DNA from: Bacillus mojavensis RO-H-1 = KCTC 3706 | GTDB taxonomy: Bacteria; Bacillota; Bacilli; Bacillales; Bacillaceae | Assembly: GCF_000245335.1 (NCBI RefSeq) | Contig: NZ_JH600303.1 | Span: 1-64,000 of the forward strand | DNA: 64,000 bases | Direction of reading: 5' to 3' | Shown: piece after piece, positions 22,040 to 31,592 of the stretch | Numbering within the stretch: position 1 is the stretch's first letter | Layout of the letters: each line of letters starts with the position of its first letter | Made by a program: the position numbers and the translations under genes | The notes under the pieces: generated by a model | The model's input: only the letters and a program-made list of their open reading frames with translations | Told to the model about the DNA's origin: nothing | Databases searched by the model: none

Positions 22040-22241
22040 TTTTAAAAAACCTCCAGCCAATATGAATCTATTCATTCATATGAGTTATTCCTTTTTTTCA
22101 TGAATAAAAAACCGTAAATTCTCGTAAATTATTAATATAACGATGCATAACGGGAATATGTTTCACATTTCTTCAAAAATTTCTTTTCTATAGATATACG
22201 AATTTATGTTCTGGTTTTAGGGGATGCATGAGAAAAAGAAT

Positions 22242-22272
22242 AAAAAAGCAGTTCCTTTTCAGGAAACTGCTT
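22242..22272 (-). terminator. Terminator after sipS
   Basis: Minus strand AAGCAGTTTCC TGAAAA GGAACTGCTT then TTTTTA, directly behind the sipS stop. Confidence 0.85.
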
Positions 22273-22276
22273 ATAC

Positions 22277-22831
22277 TTAGTTGGTTTTACGAATGTCGCT
22301 AAATGGGAAGAAAACAAACTTTGACGTACCCGCAATTTGTTTTTTCGTAAAGAGTCCAAGCCCGTTTCGGCTGTCCATTGAATTTCGGCGGTTATCCCCC
22401 ATAACAAAATACTTGTTATCAGGCACTTTGATTGGGCCGAAATCATCAGTTAGGTGGTCATAACCATTTTCTTTTGCTTGCTTTTTATTTGCCTTCAAAT
22501 AAGGCTCAGCCACTTTTTTCCCATTGATATAAAGCTGGTCGTTTTTCATTTCGACTGTGTCTCCGGGCAGGCCGATCAACCGCTTGACATAGTGGACATC
22601 ATCCCCGTTTAGTACGATGATATCCCCTCTCTTAAACTCGCCTATGTACTTAACTGTCATATTGACAAATACCCTTTCATGGTCATGAAGGGTAGGCTCC
22701 ATGGACTCACCATCAACAACATACGGCGCAAAAATAAAATTGCGGATGAGTAATGCCAGAACAACTGCGATAATAATCGCTTTGGCCCATTCAAATATTG
22801 ATTTTTTCCTAGAAACGTTTTCCGATTTCAA
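22277..22831 (-). CDS. sipS: Type I signal peptidase SipS
   Basis: Membrane protease that removes signal peptides from exported proteins. The 184-aa product has one N-terminal membrane helix (about 15-34), catalytic Ser43 in DGESMEPTL and Lys83 in YVKRLIGLPGD, and the MGDNRRNSMDSR box. The start is TTG at 22831 behind GGAGGAAATCAG, as known for sipS; the longer frame is rejected. Confidence 0.97.
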   Translation of the reverse strand: MKSENVSRKKSIFEWAKAIIIAVVLALLIRNFIFAPYVVDGESMEPTLHDHERVFVNMTVKYIGEFKRGDIIVLNGDDVHYVKRLIGLPGDTVEMKNDQLYINGKKVAEPYLKANKKQAKENGYDHLTDDFGPIKVPDNKYFVMGDNRRNSMDSRNGLGLFTKKQIAGTSKFVFFPFSDIRKTN

Positions 22832-22986
22832 CTGATTTCCTCCAATAAACAACGGTCTTCAATTTATGTTATCACGAATCGATAAGAAATCCCATTAGGA
22901 CCATTGAAGCGAATTTTCACATCTATTCATTCTCCTGCCAGAATCAATTTGTTCCCATTTCCTAATGAAATCGGAAGAAGAATCAA

Positions 22987-23196
22987 TCAGCCTCCAAAGA
23001 ACAAATCCAATATATTGCCGGCAGTTGAAGTTTCTTTATTATAAAACTCCGAATATCCGCATTTCTTGCAGTAGACGACGAGAAAACGGTTATGCTGCAC
23101 ATCAAACAACTTTGACAATCCGGTTCCGGTTGTGGCAATTTCTTTTTGGCCAGCTTCAGTGCTTCCGCATTTTATACAGCCCTTGTTGTTCATCAA
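22987..23196 (-). CDS. Small zinc-ribbon protein
   Basis: A 69-aa protein with two knuckles, CIKCGS and CKKCGY, matching the family of predicted nucleic-acid-binding zinc-ribbon proteins (COG3478 type: ATTGTGLSKLFDVQHNRF followed by VVYCKKCGYSEFY). The C-terminus ends in a hydrophobic ILDLFFGG. The function is unknown. It lies alone between sipS and ppiB with GGGGC upstream of the ATG pair. The gene symbol in 168 is not certain to me. Confidence 0.8.
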   Translation of the reverse strand: MMNNKGCIKCGSTEAGQKEIATTGTGLSKLFDVQHNRFLVVYCKKCGYSEFYNKETSTAGNILDLFFGG

Positions 23197-23460
23197 ACGT
23201 AGCCCCTTTTCAAAAAAATAACATTGATATTATTTCATTTTACTACAAGTGCCTTTTGTGATGAAACATGTCAACTTTAAAATTTGTTTAAATTTTCCCC
23301 ATGGTGATTGAACACAGTTATGATTTACAACCAATCGAAACATAGCTATAGGATTCAACTCAAATCTCTCAATGCCTTCTATATCTACCTGGTAATCCCG
23401 GAATCCTTGAAAACGTCTGTTTGTTTCCTGTCACAACCAGATACAGGCTGTAAGCGAAAA
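23197..23460. other. Intergenic stretch between the zinc-ribbon gene and ppiB
   Basis: No gene supported. It is A/T rich, with only short frames lacking ribosome binding sites; presumably it holds the promoter of the zinc-ribbon gene. Confidence 0.5.
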
Positions 23461-23490
23461 GAAAAAGCTCCCTCATATCGGGGAGCTTTC
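23461..23490 (-). terminator. Terminator after ppiB
   Basis: Minus strand AAAGCTCCCC GATATGA GGGAGCTTTTTC, just beyond the ppiB stop. Confidence 0.88.
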
Positions 23491-23500
23491 TGCCTGCCTA

Positions 23501-23932
23501 TTAGCCTTCTACGCGAACTTCTTTCATCACGTCACCGTTAGACATGTTTTTCGCGAATTCTAGACCGCTTGTTACTTTGCCGAATACAGTGTGAACACCG
23601 TTTAAATGAGGCTGCGGCTCATGGACGATGAAAAATTGGCTGCCGCCAGTATCTTTTCCTGCGTGTGCCATAGAGAGCGCGCCCGCTTCATGTGTGTGCG
23701 GGTTTCCTTCTGTTTCACATTTGATTGTGTATCCGGGACCGCCTGTGCCAGTACCGTGCGGGCATCCGCCTTGGCTGACGAAGCCTGGAATGACTCGGTG
23801 GAATGTAAGGCCGTCGTAAAACCCTTCGTTTGCAAGCTTTTCAAAGTTTGCAACTGTACCCGGTGCTGCTTCCGGATAAAGTTCAAATTCAATTTTGTTG
23901 CCGTCTTCTAATAAAAAGTAACCTGTTTTCAA
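23501..23932 (-). CDS. ppiB: Cyclophilin-type peptidyl-prolyl isomerase PpiB
   Basis: Accelerates proline isomerisation during protein folding in the cytosol. The 143-aa protein has the cyclophilin signatures [29 protein letters not shown] and [12 protein letters not shown]. The start is TTG at 23932 giving LKTGYF as the known N-terminus; the 11 codons upstream in frame lack support. No signal peptide. Confidence 0.95.
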   Translation of the reverse strand: MKTGYFLLEDGNKIEFELYPEAAPGTVANFEKLANEGFYDGLTFHRVIPGFVSQGGCPHGTGTGGPGYTIKCETEGNPHTHEAGALSMAHAGKDTGGSQFFIVHEPQPHLNGVHTVFGKVTSGLEFAKNMSNGDVMKEVRVEG

Positions 23933-24073
23933 TTGTATGCCCACTTTCTTTATTTTAATTTTCAAAGGAGAGATTTATGTATCATCTATTATGGCTTGTC
24001 TCTCCTTGTCGCGGCTATTATACCACACCTTTTTTGGGAAAACGACTCTCCCGGCTTTTCTCCAAAATAAAAA

Positions 24074-24100
24074 TGAAACCTGAACCTCTCTATTTCCGTC
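24074..24100 (+). promoter_or_regulatory. ECF-type promoter of ypuA
   Basis: TGAAAC at 24074-24079, 17 bases, CGTC at 24097-24100. This fits the sigma-M/W/X class of envelope-stress promoters; ypuA is known as a sigma-M target. Confidence 0.75.
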
Positions 24101-24191
24101 TAACCTATCGGAACTGTATTTTTCATCATGATTCAGGTCCTCGCAAAGCAGCTTTTAACTGTTGCTTGTGAAATGAAGGAGGTCAACTGCT

Positions 24192-25064
24192 TTGAAAAAA
24201 ATATGGATTGGAATGCTGGCAGCGGCCGTTTTGCTGCTGACGATTCCGAAAGTCAGTCTCGCGGATGCCGCAGTCGGAGATGTCATCGTGACACTTGGCG
24301 CAAATTTGTCAGAATCAGATAAGCAAAAAGTGCTTGATGAAATGAATGTCCCTGATAATGCCACAACCGTAACCGTGACCAATAAGGAAGAACACGAGTA
24401 TTTAGGAAAATATATACCGAGCGCGCAAATTGGCTCAAGAGCGATTTCGTCATCGTCTATTACCATTGCCAAAAAAGGCTCTGGATTGAACGTTGAGACA
24501 CATAATATCAGCGGCATTACGGATGAAATGTACCTCAATGCCTTGATGACAGCCGGCGTTAAGGACGCGAAGGTTTATGTTACCGCTCCGTTTGAAGTGT
24601 CCGGTACTGCGGCTTTGACAGGCTTGATTAAAGCATATGAAGTTTCTTCTGACGAAGCGATTTCTGAAGACGTTAAGCAAGTCGCCAACCAAGAGCTTGT
24701 GACGACCTCAGAGCTTGGTGACAAGATCGGTGACGAAAATGCGGCTGCGCTGATTGCAAAAATAAAAGAAGAGTTTGCTAAAAACGGTGTGCCTGACAAT
24801 AAAGCCGATATTGAGAAAAAAGTAGATGATGCGGCTGCCGATTTAAATGTCACACTGACAGACAGCCAAAAGGATCAGCTTGTATCCTTGTTCAATAAAA
24901 TGAAAAATGTTGATATCGACTGGGGACAGGTCGGTGACCAGCTTGATAAAGCGAAAGATAAGATTAGTAAATTTTTAGACTCGGATGAAGGCAAGAACTT
25001 TATCCAGAAAGTCATTGATTTCTTCGTTTCCATCTGGAATGCGATTGTTTCTATATTCAAATAA
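24192..25064 (+). CDS. ypuA: YpuA, secreted DUF1002 protein
   Basis: A 290-aa exported protein of unknown function in the cell-envelope stress regulon. The signal peptide (KKIWIGMLAAAVLLLTIPKV) ends near SLADA; the rest is a soluble alpha/beta domain followed by a helical C-terminal part ending in a hydrophobic FIQKVIDFFVSIWNAIVSIF segment that could bind membrane. The start is TTG at 24192 after GAAGGAGGTCAACTGC. An ECF-sigma promoter lies about 95 bases upstream. Confidence 0.93.
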   Translation: MKKIWIGMLAAAVLLLTIPKVSLADAAVGDVIVTLGANLSESDKQKVLDEMNVPDNATTVTVTNKEEHEYLGKYIPSAQIGSRAISSSSITIAKKGSGLNVETHNISGITDEMYLNALMTAGVKDAKVYVTAPFEVSGTAALTGLIKAYEVSSDEAISEDVKQVANQELVTTSELGDKIGDENAAALIAKIKEEFAKNGVPDNKADIEKKVDDAAADLNVTLTDSQKDQLVSLFNKMKNVDIDWGQVGDQLDKAKDKISKFLDSDEGKNFIQKVIDFFVSIWNAIVSIFK

Positions 25065-25094
25065 AAAAAGCGCCGAATTTCCGGCGCTTTTTTT
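25063..25094. terminator. Bidirectional terminator between ypuA and lysA
   Basis: AAAAAGCGCCG AATTT CCGGCGCTTTTTTT: strong stem with A-run on one side and T-run on the other, serving both convergent genes; it reaches the lysA stop codon. Confidence 0.93.
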
Positions 25095-26418
25095 ATTGCT
25101 TCACACTCGTTTTAAATGGCAGATCCAATTTTACAACATCCTCGTACGTTTCTCGTTTTACGACTAAATGTGCCTCTCCGTTTTCTACAAATACAACGGC
25201 CGGCCTTGGAATTCTATTATAATTATTGGCCATGCTGTAGCCATACGCACCTGTACAAAAAACAGCCAGCAGATCTCCTTCTTTTACTTCCGGCAGGTCA
25301 ATATCCCAAATGAGCATATCTCCGCTTTCACAGCATTTGCCGGCAATCGATACCGTTTTATCGTGCGCTTCTCCGATGCGGTTAGCTGTAACGGCTTCAT
25401 ATTTTGCCTGATAAAGAGCCGGACGGATATTGTCGTTCATTCCTCCGTCAACAGCCACATACTGCCGAACACCAGGCACTTCTTTTTGGGAACCGACTGT
25501 ATAAAGTGTTGTCCCTGCGTCTCCTACAAGTGAGCGGCCCGGTTCGATCCAAATTTCCGGTATGTCAAATCCATAGCGGGCTGCATTAGTTTTGACAGCT
25601 TCGATAATTTTTTCTACATATTCAGTGGCATGAAGCGGTTCATCTTCTTCCGTGTAACGAATGCCAAAACCGCCCCCAAGGTTCAGTACCTTTGAAACAA
25701 ATGAGTAAGATTCTCTCCATTCGTCAAGTTTTTTGAAGATTTTTTCTGCCGCTAGCACGAAACCGGCTGTATCAAAAATTTGTGAACCGATATGGCAATG
25801 AACCCCCAGCAGCTGAATGTGTTCTGACTGCAAAACCTGTTCAATCGCCTGTTCAGTTTGTCCGTTATGAAGGTCAAAACCAAACTTTGAATCTTCCTGT
25901 CCCGTTGTAATGTAGTCATGCGTATGTGCTTCTACCCCGGGGGTGATCCGCAGGAGAACATCGATTGAGTAGCCAGTTTCTTTGCACAAATCTTCAAGAA
26001 GGGAGATTTCATAGAAATTATCAACCACAATGCAGCCAATACGGTGTTCAAGTGCCATTCTCAGTTCTTCCCTGCTTTTGTTATTTCCGTGAAAGTGGAT
26101 GCGCTCCGCCGGGAATCCCGCTGCAACAGCTGTGTAAAGTTCTCCTCCAGACACGACATCTAAGGAAAGCCCTTCTTCCTCAGCAAGCTGAATCATCGCA
26201 ACAGAAGAGAATGCCTTGCTCGCATACGCGACTTGCGCTGTCAGCCCTGCAGTTGTAAATGCCTGCTTAAAGCTTTTAGCACGCTCACGTATTAAAGCCA
26301 CATCATATACGTAAAGAGGCGTGCCGTATGTTTCAGCTAAATAGAGAGCGTCTACACCTCCGATTTCCAAATGCCCATGTTGATTTTGTCTGCTAGTGCC
26401 GTGTAAGAACAATGTCAT
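25093..26418 (-). CDS. lysA: Diaminopimelate decarboxylase LysA
   Basis: Last step of lysine synthesis: PLP-dependent decarboxylation of meso-diaminopimelate. The protein has 441 aa from the ATG at 26418; a TTG two codons in (26412) would give the known 439-aa form with better spacing to AAAGAGGG. PLP lysine is Lys68 in VAYASKAF; the HCHIGSQ, LNLGGGFGIRY and EPGRSLVGDAG motifs and the C-terminal CCESGD substrate site are present. Single gene, convergent with ypuA. Confidence 0.97.
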   Translation of the reverse strand: MTLFLHGTSRQNQHGHLEIGGVDALYLAETYGTPLYVYDVALIRERAKSFKQAFTTAGLTAQVAYASKAFSSVAMIQLAEEEGLSLDVVSGGELYTAVAAGFPAERIHFHGNNKSREELRMALEHRIGCIVVDNFYEISLLEDLCKETGYSIDVLLRITPGVEAHTHDYITTGQEDSKFGFDLHNGQTEQAIEQVLQSEHIQLLGVHCHIGSQIFDTAGFVLAAEKIFKKLDEWRESYSFVSKVLNLGGGFGIRYTEEDEPLHATEYVEKIIEAVKTNAARYGFDIPEIWIEPGRSLVGDAGTTLYTVGSQKEVPGVRQYVAVDGGMNDNIRPALYQAKYEAVTANRIGEAHDKTVSIAGKCCESGDMLIWDIDLPEVKEGDLLAVFCTGAYGYSMANNYNRIPRPAVVFVENGEAHLVVKRETYEDVVKLDLPFKTSVKQ

Positions 26419-26440
26419 TCCCTCTTTCTCCGCTTATGGG

Positions 26441-26470
26441 TGAAAAGGACAGTTTTATGGACTGTCCTTT
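26441..26470 (-). terminator. Terminator after the spoVA operon
   Basis: GGACAGT CCATAAA ACTGTCC followed on the minus strand by TTTTCAC, between spoVAF and lysA. Confidence 0.75.
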
Positions 26471-26518
26471 CATAATTAAGACATACATTATCATACTCTT
26501 CAGTCAGTTTCAATGCGA

Positions 26519-28006
26519 TTATGAATTAGTAGGCTGCCTTAAGCGATTTCTTGGGTGAACAATGCTTGGTCTTACATTCGCACCAGGTTTCGCCGTGCGA
26601 ATCAGCACCTGCCACAGCGCCTTTCCGTTAAACGGAATGAGCGGCCATAAGTATGGAGTTTGAAGGGATTTTATGCTGGCCATGGCAATAATTAGCACAG
26701 TAAATCCTATAACGAGCCCTTTTACATGAAAGAGTGCCACTAATATCATAAGTGTAAGACGGGCCATTTTATTTGCCAGGCTTAATTCATAACTAGGCGT
26801 TGTAAAGGTTCCGATAGCGGCAAGCGAGACATACAGTATGACTTCAGGAGAGAACAGCCCCACATCTATGGCAATTTGCCCGATTAGAACTGCGGCAATT
26901 AATCCCATTGCGGTAGATAAAGCGGTCGGTGTGTGAATAGCCGCCATTCTGAGAAACTCAATTCCTAAATCAGCTAAGAAAATCTGCAGAATGATCGGGA
27001 TGTGCATATCTTTATTTAATCCGATAAATTTTAGATTCTCTGGCAGCAGTTCCGGTTGAAGAACAAAGAGGAACCAGATGGGAAGAAATAAAGTAGAAGC
27101 AAGAATGCCGAAAAATCGCACCCATCTTAAAAAGGTTCCCACAGAAGGAGCCTGTCTGTATTCCTCAGCATGCTGAACATGATGGAATAAGGTTGTCGGC
27201 GTTATAATCACACTCGGCGATGTATCTACTATAATCACGACATGGCCTTCAAGTACATGATTGGCCGCCACATCGGGCCTTTCTGTATAACGGACGAGCG
27301 GAAACGGGTTGTAGCTTTGTTTGATAATAAACTCTTCGACTGTTTTGTCTGCCATTGTTAATCCGTCTACATCAATGGCGGCAATTTCTTTTTCCACGAT
27401 ATCAACCAGATCCGGATCTGCAATGTCTTCTATATAACAAATGCTCAGATCCGTTTTTGAACGCTCGCCAACCTTTGTCATTTTGACACGAAGGCGTTCG
27501 TCCCTGATCCGTCTTCTGAGAAGCGCTGTATTGACGACGATGTTTTCAACAAATCCGTCTCTGGCCCCCCTGACGACCTTTTCCGTATCCGGTTCTTCCG
27601 GATTTCTTCCGGGATAGCTTCTGACATCGATGATAAAAGCAAATCCTGCATCTTCGACAATGACTGCGACTAACCCGGACAGCACTTGGTCGGTGGTTTC
27701 ATCCAGCGTTTTTACTTTTTCGACCTGAGCGTTGAGCAGCCTGTTTTCAACGATATCGACCAGCTCTTCAGGGTCCTCTTTTCCTGTCCGGTTGTTAATC
27801 GCAACAAGCTCTCTCATTAAGTGAATGATAAAGGCAGTGTCACATAATCCATTCAAATAGTACAGCTGAACTTCTCTGTCTAAAATGGTAAGCTTGCGAA
27901 CACCTACATCATAGCTGATACCCATTCCGACGCGATTTTTAAAATAAGCTTCATTTTTGTCCGGATTCCGATAAACCCGGATTTTCTCTTCCTTTTTGTC
28001 CGGCAT
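26519..28006 (-). CDS. spoVAF: SpoVAF, GerA-family spore membrane protein
   Basis: Last gene of the spoVA operon; a 495-aa protein homologous to the A subunits of germinant receptors (GerA/Spore_V_A_F family). A cytosolic N-terminal half (to about 280) carries [29 protein letters not shown]; the C-terminal half has about five membrane helices. Its start overlaps the end of spoVAEA by 56 bases. Expected in the inner spore membrane; it modulates germination. Confidence 0.95.
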   Translation of the reverse strand: MPDKKEEKIRVYRNPDKNEAYFKNRVGMGISYDVGVRKLTILDREVQLYYLNGLCDTAFIIHLMRELVAINNRTGKEDPEELVDIVENRLLNAQVEKVKTLDETTDQVLSGLVAVIVEDAGFAFIIDVRSYPGRNPEEPDTEKVVRGARDGFVENIVVNTALLRRRIRDERLRVKMTKVGERSKTDLSICYIEDIADPDLVDIVEKEIAAIDVDGLTMADKTVEEFIIKQSYNPFPLVRYTERPDVAANHVLEGHVVIIVDTSPSVIITPTTLFHHVQHAEEYRQAPSVGTFLRWVRFFGILASTLFLPIWFLFVLQPELLPENLKFIGLNKDMHIPIILQIFLADLGIEFLRMAAIHTPTALSTAMGLIAAVLIGQIAIDVGLFSPEVILYVSLAAIGTFTTPSYELSLANKMARLTLMILVALFHVKGLVIGFTVLIIAMASIKSLQTPYLWPLIPFNGKALWQVLIRTAKPGANVRPSIVHPRNRLRQPTNS

Positions 28007-28568
28007 GATACCCGCTCCTTTCTAAAATAAACTCGACCGCTTTCATGGTGATTGGCGAACCTTTCGAGATATCGTCTTTCCTGCCCATTTTGCCAATATC
28101 CCCGATACCGACGATAAGCGGCAGATCAAGTTTATCAAGGCAATAAACCGTATCCCCGTTCATTCTGTGTTCATCAAATTCCCTCTCCCCGATTTTATCC
28201 ACGCCGTATTCTGTTATCTCTCCATTGCGGTCAATGCTTACGTCAACCCTAGTCCACTCAGCCTGATGGGTTTTAGACGCTACCGCAATCACACCGAGCA
28301 CTTCAATTGCCGGATGGGTGGCCACATAGGTCAGAGCGGTTTCTCCCGGCCCCTCTCCTTGAAGGCCGGAGTCGTCAAACATGACAAATACAGGGTCATA
28401 CGGCGCCGATGTAATCAGCCTGACAAGCTCGGCACCGCTACGGGTGGAGGGATTGCCTTTTGATTGAGAAATACATCTCCCTCCAACTCGTCTTGCGGCG
28501 TATTCAATTGTTTTAGCGGCATACACATCTCCGTCTGTTACCAGAATGACCTTGCGTTTTGTCGTCAT
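27951..28568 (-). CDS. spoVAEA: SpoVAEA, soluble SpoVA protein
   Basis: Component of the dipicolinic-acid channel locus, predicted soluble and located at the outer face of the inner spore membrane. The start at 28568 ([20 protein letters not shown]) is behind AAAGGA, which overlaps the previous stop; a 12-codon longer frame is rejected. The product is 205 aa with a stage-V AE-type fold ([32 protein letters not shown]). Its C-terminus overlaps the spoVAF start by 56 bases. Confidence 0.93.
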   Translation of the reverse strand: MTTKRKVILVTDGDVYAAKTIEYAARRVGGRCISQSKGNPSTRSGAELVRLITSAPYDPVFVMFDDSGLQGEGPGETALTYVATHPAIEVLGVIAVASKTHQAEWTRVDVSIDRNGEITEYGVDKIGEREFDEHRMNGDTVYCLDKLDLPLIVGIGDIGKMGRKDDISKGSPITMKAVEFILERSGYHAGQKGRENPGLSESGQK

Positions 28569-28575
28569 CTCGGCA

Positions 28576-28926
28576 TTATCCTTTCGGTTTAAAAATAACA
28601 GCAACGATAAAGGCGAATAGAATGGCTGCTGAGATACCGGCAGATGTCAGCTCGAATATCCCCATACCGATTCCGATAAATCCGTGTATATGTGCCTGGT
28701 GCATGGCACCGTGCAGAAGGCTGTGGCCAAAGCTGACAATCGGAACCGTGGCGCCTCCTCCAGCAAACTCAATAAATTTATCGTAAATGCCAAAACCATC
28801 TAAAATCGCCCCGATGACGACAAAGGATGTCATAACGTGGGCAGGCGTCAATTTAAATATGTCCAGCAGCAGCTGCCCGACAATACAAATAGCGCCTCCG
28901 CAAACAAAAGCCAAAAGATAGTCCAC
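28576..28926 (-). CDS. spoVAEB: SpoVAEB, membrane SpoVA protein
   Basis: A 116-aa integral membrane protein ([20 protein letters not shown]) with about three helices, homologous to SpoVAC encoded in the same operon: both share the GLICMIGQ/AICIVGQ and [18 protein letters not shown] pattern. Part of the machinery that moves Ca-dipicolinate across the inner spore membrane. It abuts the spoVAD stop. Confidence 0.95.
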
Positions 28927-29943
28927 TTAAGATGCACCTCCTGCACGTTCAAATACAACCCCGTGTGCGATGGTCGGAATGGTTTGTTTTTGCTGGATCA
29001 TGGTCGGACTTAACAGTGCCCCGGTTGCTACTACGAAAACACGGTTTAATTTTCCTTCTTGCAGCTGCTTGAAAATATGTGAGTAGGTTACAACCGCGGA
29101 ACAAGCGCATCCGCTTCCTCCGGCAAACACCTGCTGGTCAGGTGTATAAATTAGAAGCCCACAATCATCATGTTTAGTGCCGACCGGATATCCCTCTTCT
29201 TTCAAGATATCTTTCACAATAGGAGATCCGACGCCGGAAAGGTCTCCTGTCAGGATAAGATCGTAGTCGTCTGCTGTGCGGTTCATGTCTTGAAAGTGCT
29301 GTTTAATGGTATCAGCAGCAGCAGGAGCCATGGCTGATCCCATATCAAACGGGTCGGTAATTCCTAAGTCAGCCACCTTCCCTACAGTTGCACTTGTAAT
29401 TTGAATATCACTTGGTGTTTGACTGATGACAACCGCACCGCTTCCAGTTACAGTAGAAGTCGCAGTATCCGGTTTTTGCCCGCCGTATTCCGTCGGATAG
29501 CGGAACTGTCTTTCGGCCGTGGCATTGTGACTGCTCGTAGCAGCAATCGCCCGATTTGCAAATCCGCCGTCGACTAAGGCAGATGCAACAGCAACTGTTT
29601 CCATTGATGTTGAGCATGCGCCAAACATGCAAAGAAACGGGATTTTCAGATGCCTTGCCACATAGTTGGCTGTGACATTTTGATTCAACAGATCGCCTGC
29701 AAGCAAAAGATCAATATCATCTTTTTTCAAATTGTTTTTTTGCAGCGCCGTATTAATAGCGTCCTCCATTAGCTGCCTTTCAGCCATTTCCCAGCTTTTT
29801 TGATTACAGTGCATGTCGTCATAGGTTTTATCATATAAAGAACCGAGCGGACCGTCTTTTTCCTTAGGCCCTACTGCTGTTCCCGCTGCATTGACAAATA
29901 AGGGATGCTCAAACACCCAGGTTTGCTTTCCTGTTAATTTCAT
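28927..29943 (-). CDS. spoVAD: SpoVAD, thiolase-fold dipicolinic acid binding protein
   Basis: The 338-aa protein has a thiolase-like fold (MFGACSTSMETVAVASALV, GGSGCACSAVVTYSHIF) and is known to bind dipicolinic acid for uptake into the developing spore. Full length. In the operon between spoVAC (12-base gap) and spoVAEB (abutting). Confidence 0.96.
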   Translation of the reverse strand: MKLTGKQTWVFEHPLFVNAAGTAVGPKEKDGPLGSLYDKTYDDMHCNQKSWEMAERQLMEDAINTALQKNNLKKDDIDLLLAGDLLNQNVTANYVARHLKIPFLCMFGACSTSMETVAVASALVDGGFANRAIAATSSHNATAERQFRYPTEYGGQKPDTATSTVTGSGAVVISQTPSDIQITSATVGKVADLGITDPFDMGSAMAPAAADTIKQHFQDMNRTADDYDLILTGDLSGVGSPIVKDILKEEGYPVGTKHDDCGLLIYTPDQQVFAGGSGCACSAVVTYSHIFKQLQEGKLNRVFVVATGALLSPTMIQQKQTIPTIAHGVVFERAGGAS

Positions 29944-29955
29944 TTCTTTCTCCTC

Positions 29956-30408
29956 CTATGACATCAGTTTCTCAAAAGCAAACCGAATCATTCCGACGAT
30001 GTAAGCAGCCACAACACCAAATACGATGACGTTTCCCGCCAGTTTAAACATGTTTGTCGCTACTCCCAATACTAAACCTTCACTTTTATACTCAAGAGCC
30101 GCACTTGCCATACTGTTGGCAAAGCCGGTGACAGGTACAGCTGATCCTGCGCCTGCAAACTGGCCAATTCTGTCATAAATACCCAATCCGGTAAGCAATG
30201 CTGACAATAAAATCAGCGTCGCTGCAGTAGGGTTTCCTGCCGTTTTTTCGTTAAAATTAAAAAAATGGATATAAAAATTCTGCAGACCTTGCCCGATCAT
30301 GCAGATCAAACCGCCTACAAGAAAGGCTTTTACACAGTTCCATACGTAAGGCGGCTTTGGCTGATATGTTTTTACTTTTGATTTGTAGTTTTCTTTTATG
30401 TTTGTCAT
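29956..30408 (-). CDS. spoVAC: SpoVAC, mechanosensitive-type membrane protein
   Basis: A 150-aa membrane protein with a polar N-terminus (TNIKENYKSKVKTYQPKPPY) and about four helices (CVKAFLVGGLICMIGQGL and others). SpoVAC is known to act as a channel for dipicolinic acid release during germination. It follows spoVAB by 12 bases. Confidence 0.96.
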   Translation of the reverse strand: MTNIKENYKSKVKTYQPKPPYVWNCVKAFLVGGLICMIGQGLQNFYIHFFNFNEKTAGNPTAATLILLSALLTGLGIYDRIGQFAGAGSAVPVTGFANSMASAALEYKSEGLVLGVATNMFKLAGNVIVFGVVAAYIVGMIRFAFEKLMS

Positions 30409-30420
30409 ATTGAAACCTCC

Positions 30421-30846
30421 TTATGGATGATGAATAAAATACAGCCAATGAAATAAAGATCCCGCGATTTTCCCAATGACAATGGCCATTAATAGAATAA
30501 TGATTTTACTTCTGAGGCCGATTCGTTTAGCCAAGATCGGCAGGACATTTAACACTTCTGTCAGCGCGGCTGCAAGCATCCCGACAAATACTCCGGCCAA
30601 CAGCCCGACCGGTACGGCAAGCCATTTTGATAAAAAGAGATGGTGCATATGCAGTGTTTCCCATCCCCCGCAAACCGCACCGAGAATAACAGCCGCTTCA
30701 TAAGCTTGAACAAATCTCATCGTTTTGGTGAGCTGCATCAGACGCGGAATGATTCCCATCACGGTTAAAAAAGCCACAAAACCAGCCCCGACCGTGATGC
30801 CCCCGCCGAGCCCGACAAAAATGATGAACAATACACTAACGATCAT
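30421..30846 (-). CDS. spoVAB: SpoVAB membrane protein
   Basis: A 141-aa integral membrane protein with four hydrophobic stretches ([20 protein letters not shown] at the N-terminus). Needed for dipicolinate handling; precise role unknown. It overlaps spoVAA by 11 bases. Confidence 0.95.
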   Translation of the reverse strand: MIVSVLFIIFVGLGGGITVGAGFVAFLTVMGIIPRLMQLTKTMRFVQAYEAAVILGAVCGGWETLHMHHLFLSKWLAVPVGLLAGVFVGMLAAALTEVLNVLPILAKRIGLRSKIIILLMAIVIGKIAGSLFHWLYFIHHP

Positions 30847-31456
30847 GCAGGTCCTTTATTGTTTCTTCATTTTCATGCATGGCCACATATTGATCGAGAT
30901 CAAGCTGATAGTTAAACATTTCAACCTCTAGCGGGCTGGGCTCTTCATTAAGGCGCTTTTTAAAAATGTGGTTAAAAAACACGATCATCCCCAGTCCCAA
31001 ACCGATGCTGTAAGGGATTTGAAGTAAATATGGATAGTCATTCCGCTCTCCGGTTATGATTTCATATAGTGCAATATGAACATCCCCCATGCTGACATCC
31101 TCATGGAAATTCATGATGGCTAGGCACGATCCGATAAACAGCAGCAGCCAGACACCAATAAAAAGAACAGTTGATATGTGCCGTTTCTGATATTGAATTT
31201 CAACAATGGTTTCAGCTCCGCCCACAGTTTGAACATCAAGAGTGGGATACTGCTGATGAATGGCTTTGAGCACTTTTATGATATCCAGAATTACGATATT
31301 TTTATCTTTTTCGCTCACCTGATAAAGCGGCATAGCCGAGAGTTTCTTTTTCAGCAGGTGCTGCCCTTCTATTTGCGCGGCATCCCCGACCGTTATGATA
31401 TCCCCCGGATGTGCCAAAACTCGGTGGCGAAGCCTGATAAATAGTCGTCGTTCCAT
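30836..31456 (-). CDS. spoVAA: SpoVAA membrane protein
   Basis: First gene of the spoVA operon. The 206-aa product has a soluble N-terminal domain ([20 protein letters not shown]) and two helices near 105-125 and 160-180. Two adjacent ATGs occur; the second (31456) has better spacing from GGTGAT. A sigma-G promoter lies just upstream. Confidence 0.94.
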   Translation of the reverse strand: MERRLFIRLRHRVLAHPGDIITVGDAAQIEGQHLLKKKLSAMPLYQVSEKDKNIVILDIIKVLKAIHQQYPTLDVQTVGGAETIVEIQYQKRHISTVLFIGVWLLLFIGSCLAIMNFHEDVSMGDVHIALYEIITGERNDYPYLLQIPYSIGLGLGMIVFFNHIFKKRLNEEPSPLEVEMFNYQLDLDQYVAMHENEETIKDLHDR

Positions 31457-31488
31457 CATTGATCACCATCTTTCGGTGGTTATATATG

Positions 31489-31518
31489 TAGTATGTGGTT
31501 CGATTTTGTTCTCATTCA
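31489..31518 (-). promoter_or_regulatory. Sigma-G promoter of the spoVA operon
   Basis: Minus strand TGAATG (complement of 31513-31518), 17 bases, CATACTA (complement of 31489-31495). This fits the forespore sigma-G consensus and the known timing of spoVA. Confidence 0.78.
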
Positions 31519-31558
31519 TCTGCTTGAAAAGACCATAAATTACCACACTTTCGCAAAA

Positions 31559-31592
31559 CAAAAAGCCAGCCTGCAGTGACAGACTAGCTTTC
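31559..31592 (-). terminator. Terminator after sigF
   Basis: Minus strand AAAGCTAGTCTG TCA CTGCAGGCTGGCTTTTTG, an imperfect long stem with a T-run, immediately behind sigF. Confidence 0.75.

Noticed and set aside
23308-23541. 77-aa plus-strand frame near ppiB
   Set aside because: Runs through the ppiB terminator, has no binding site and no recognisable product.
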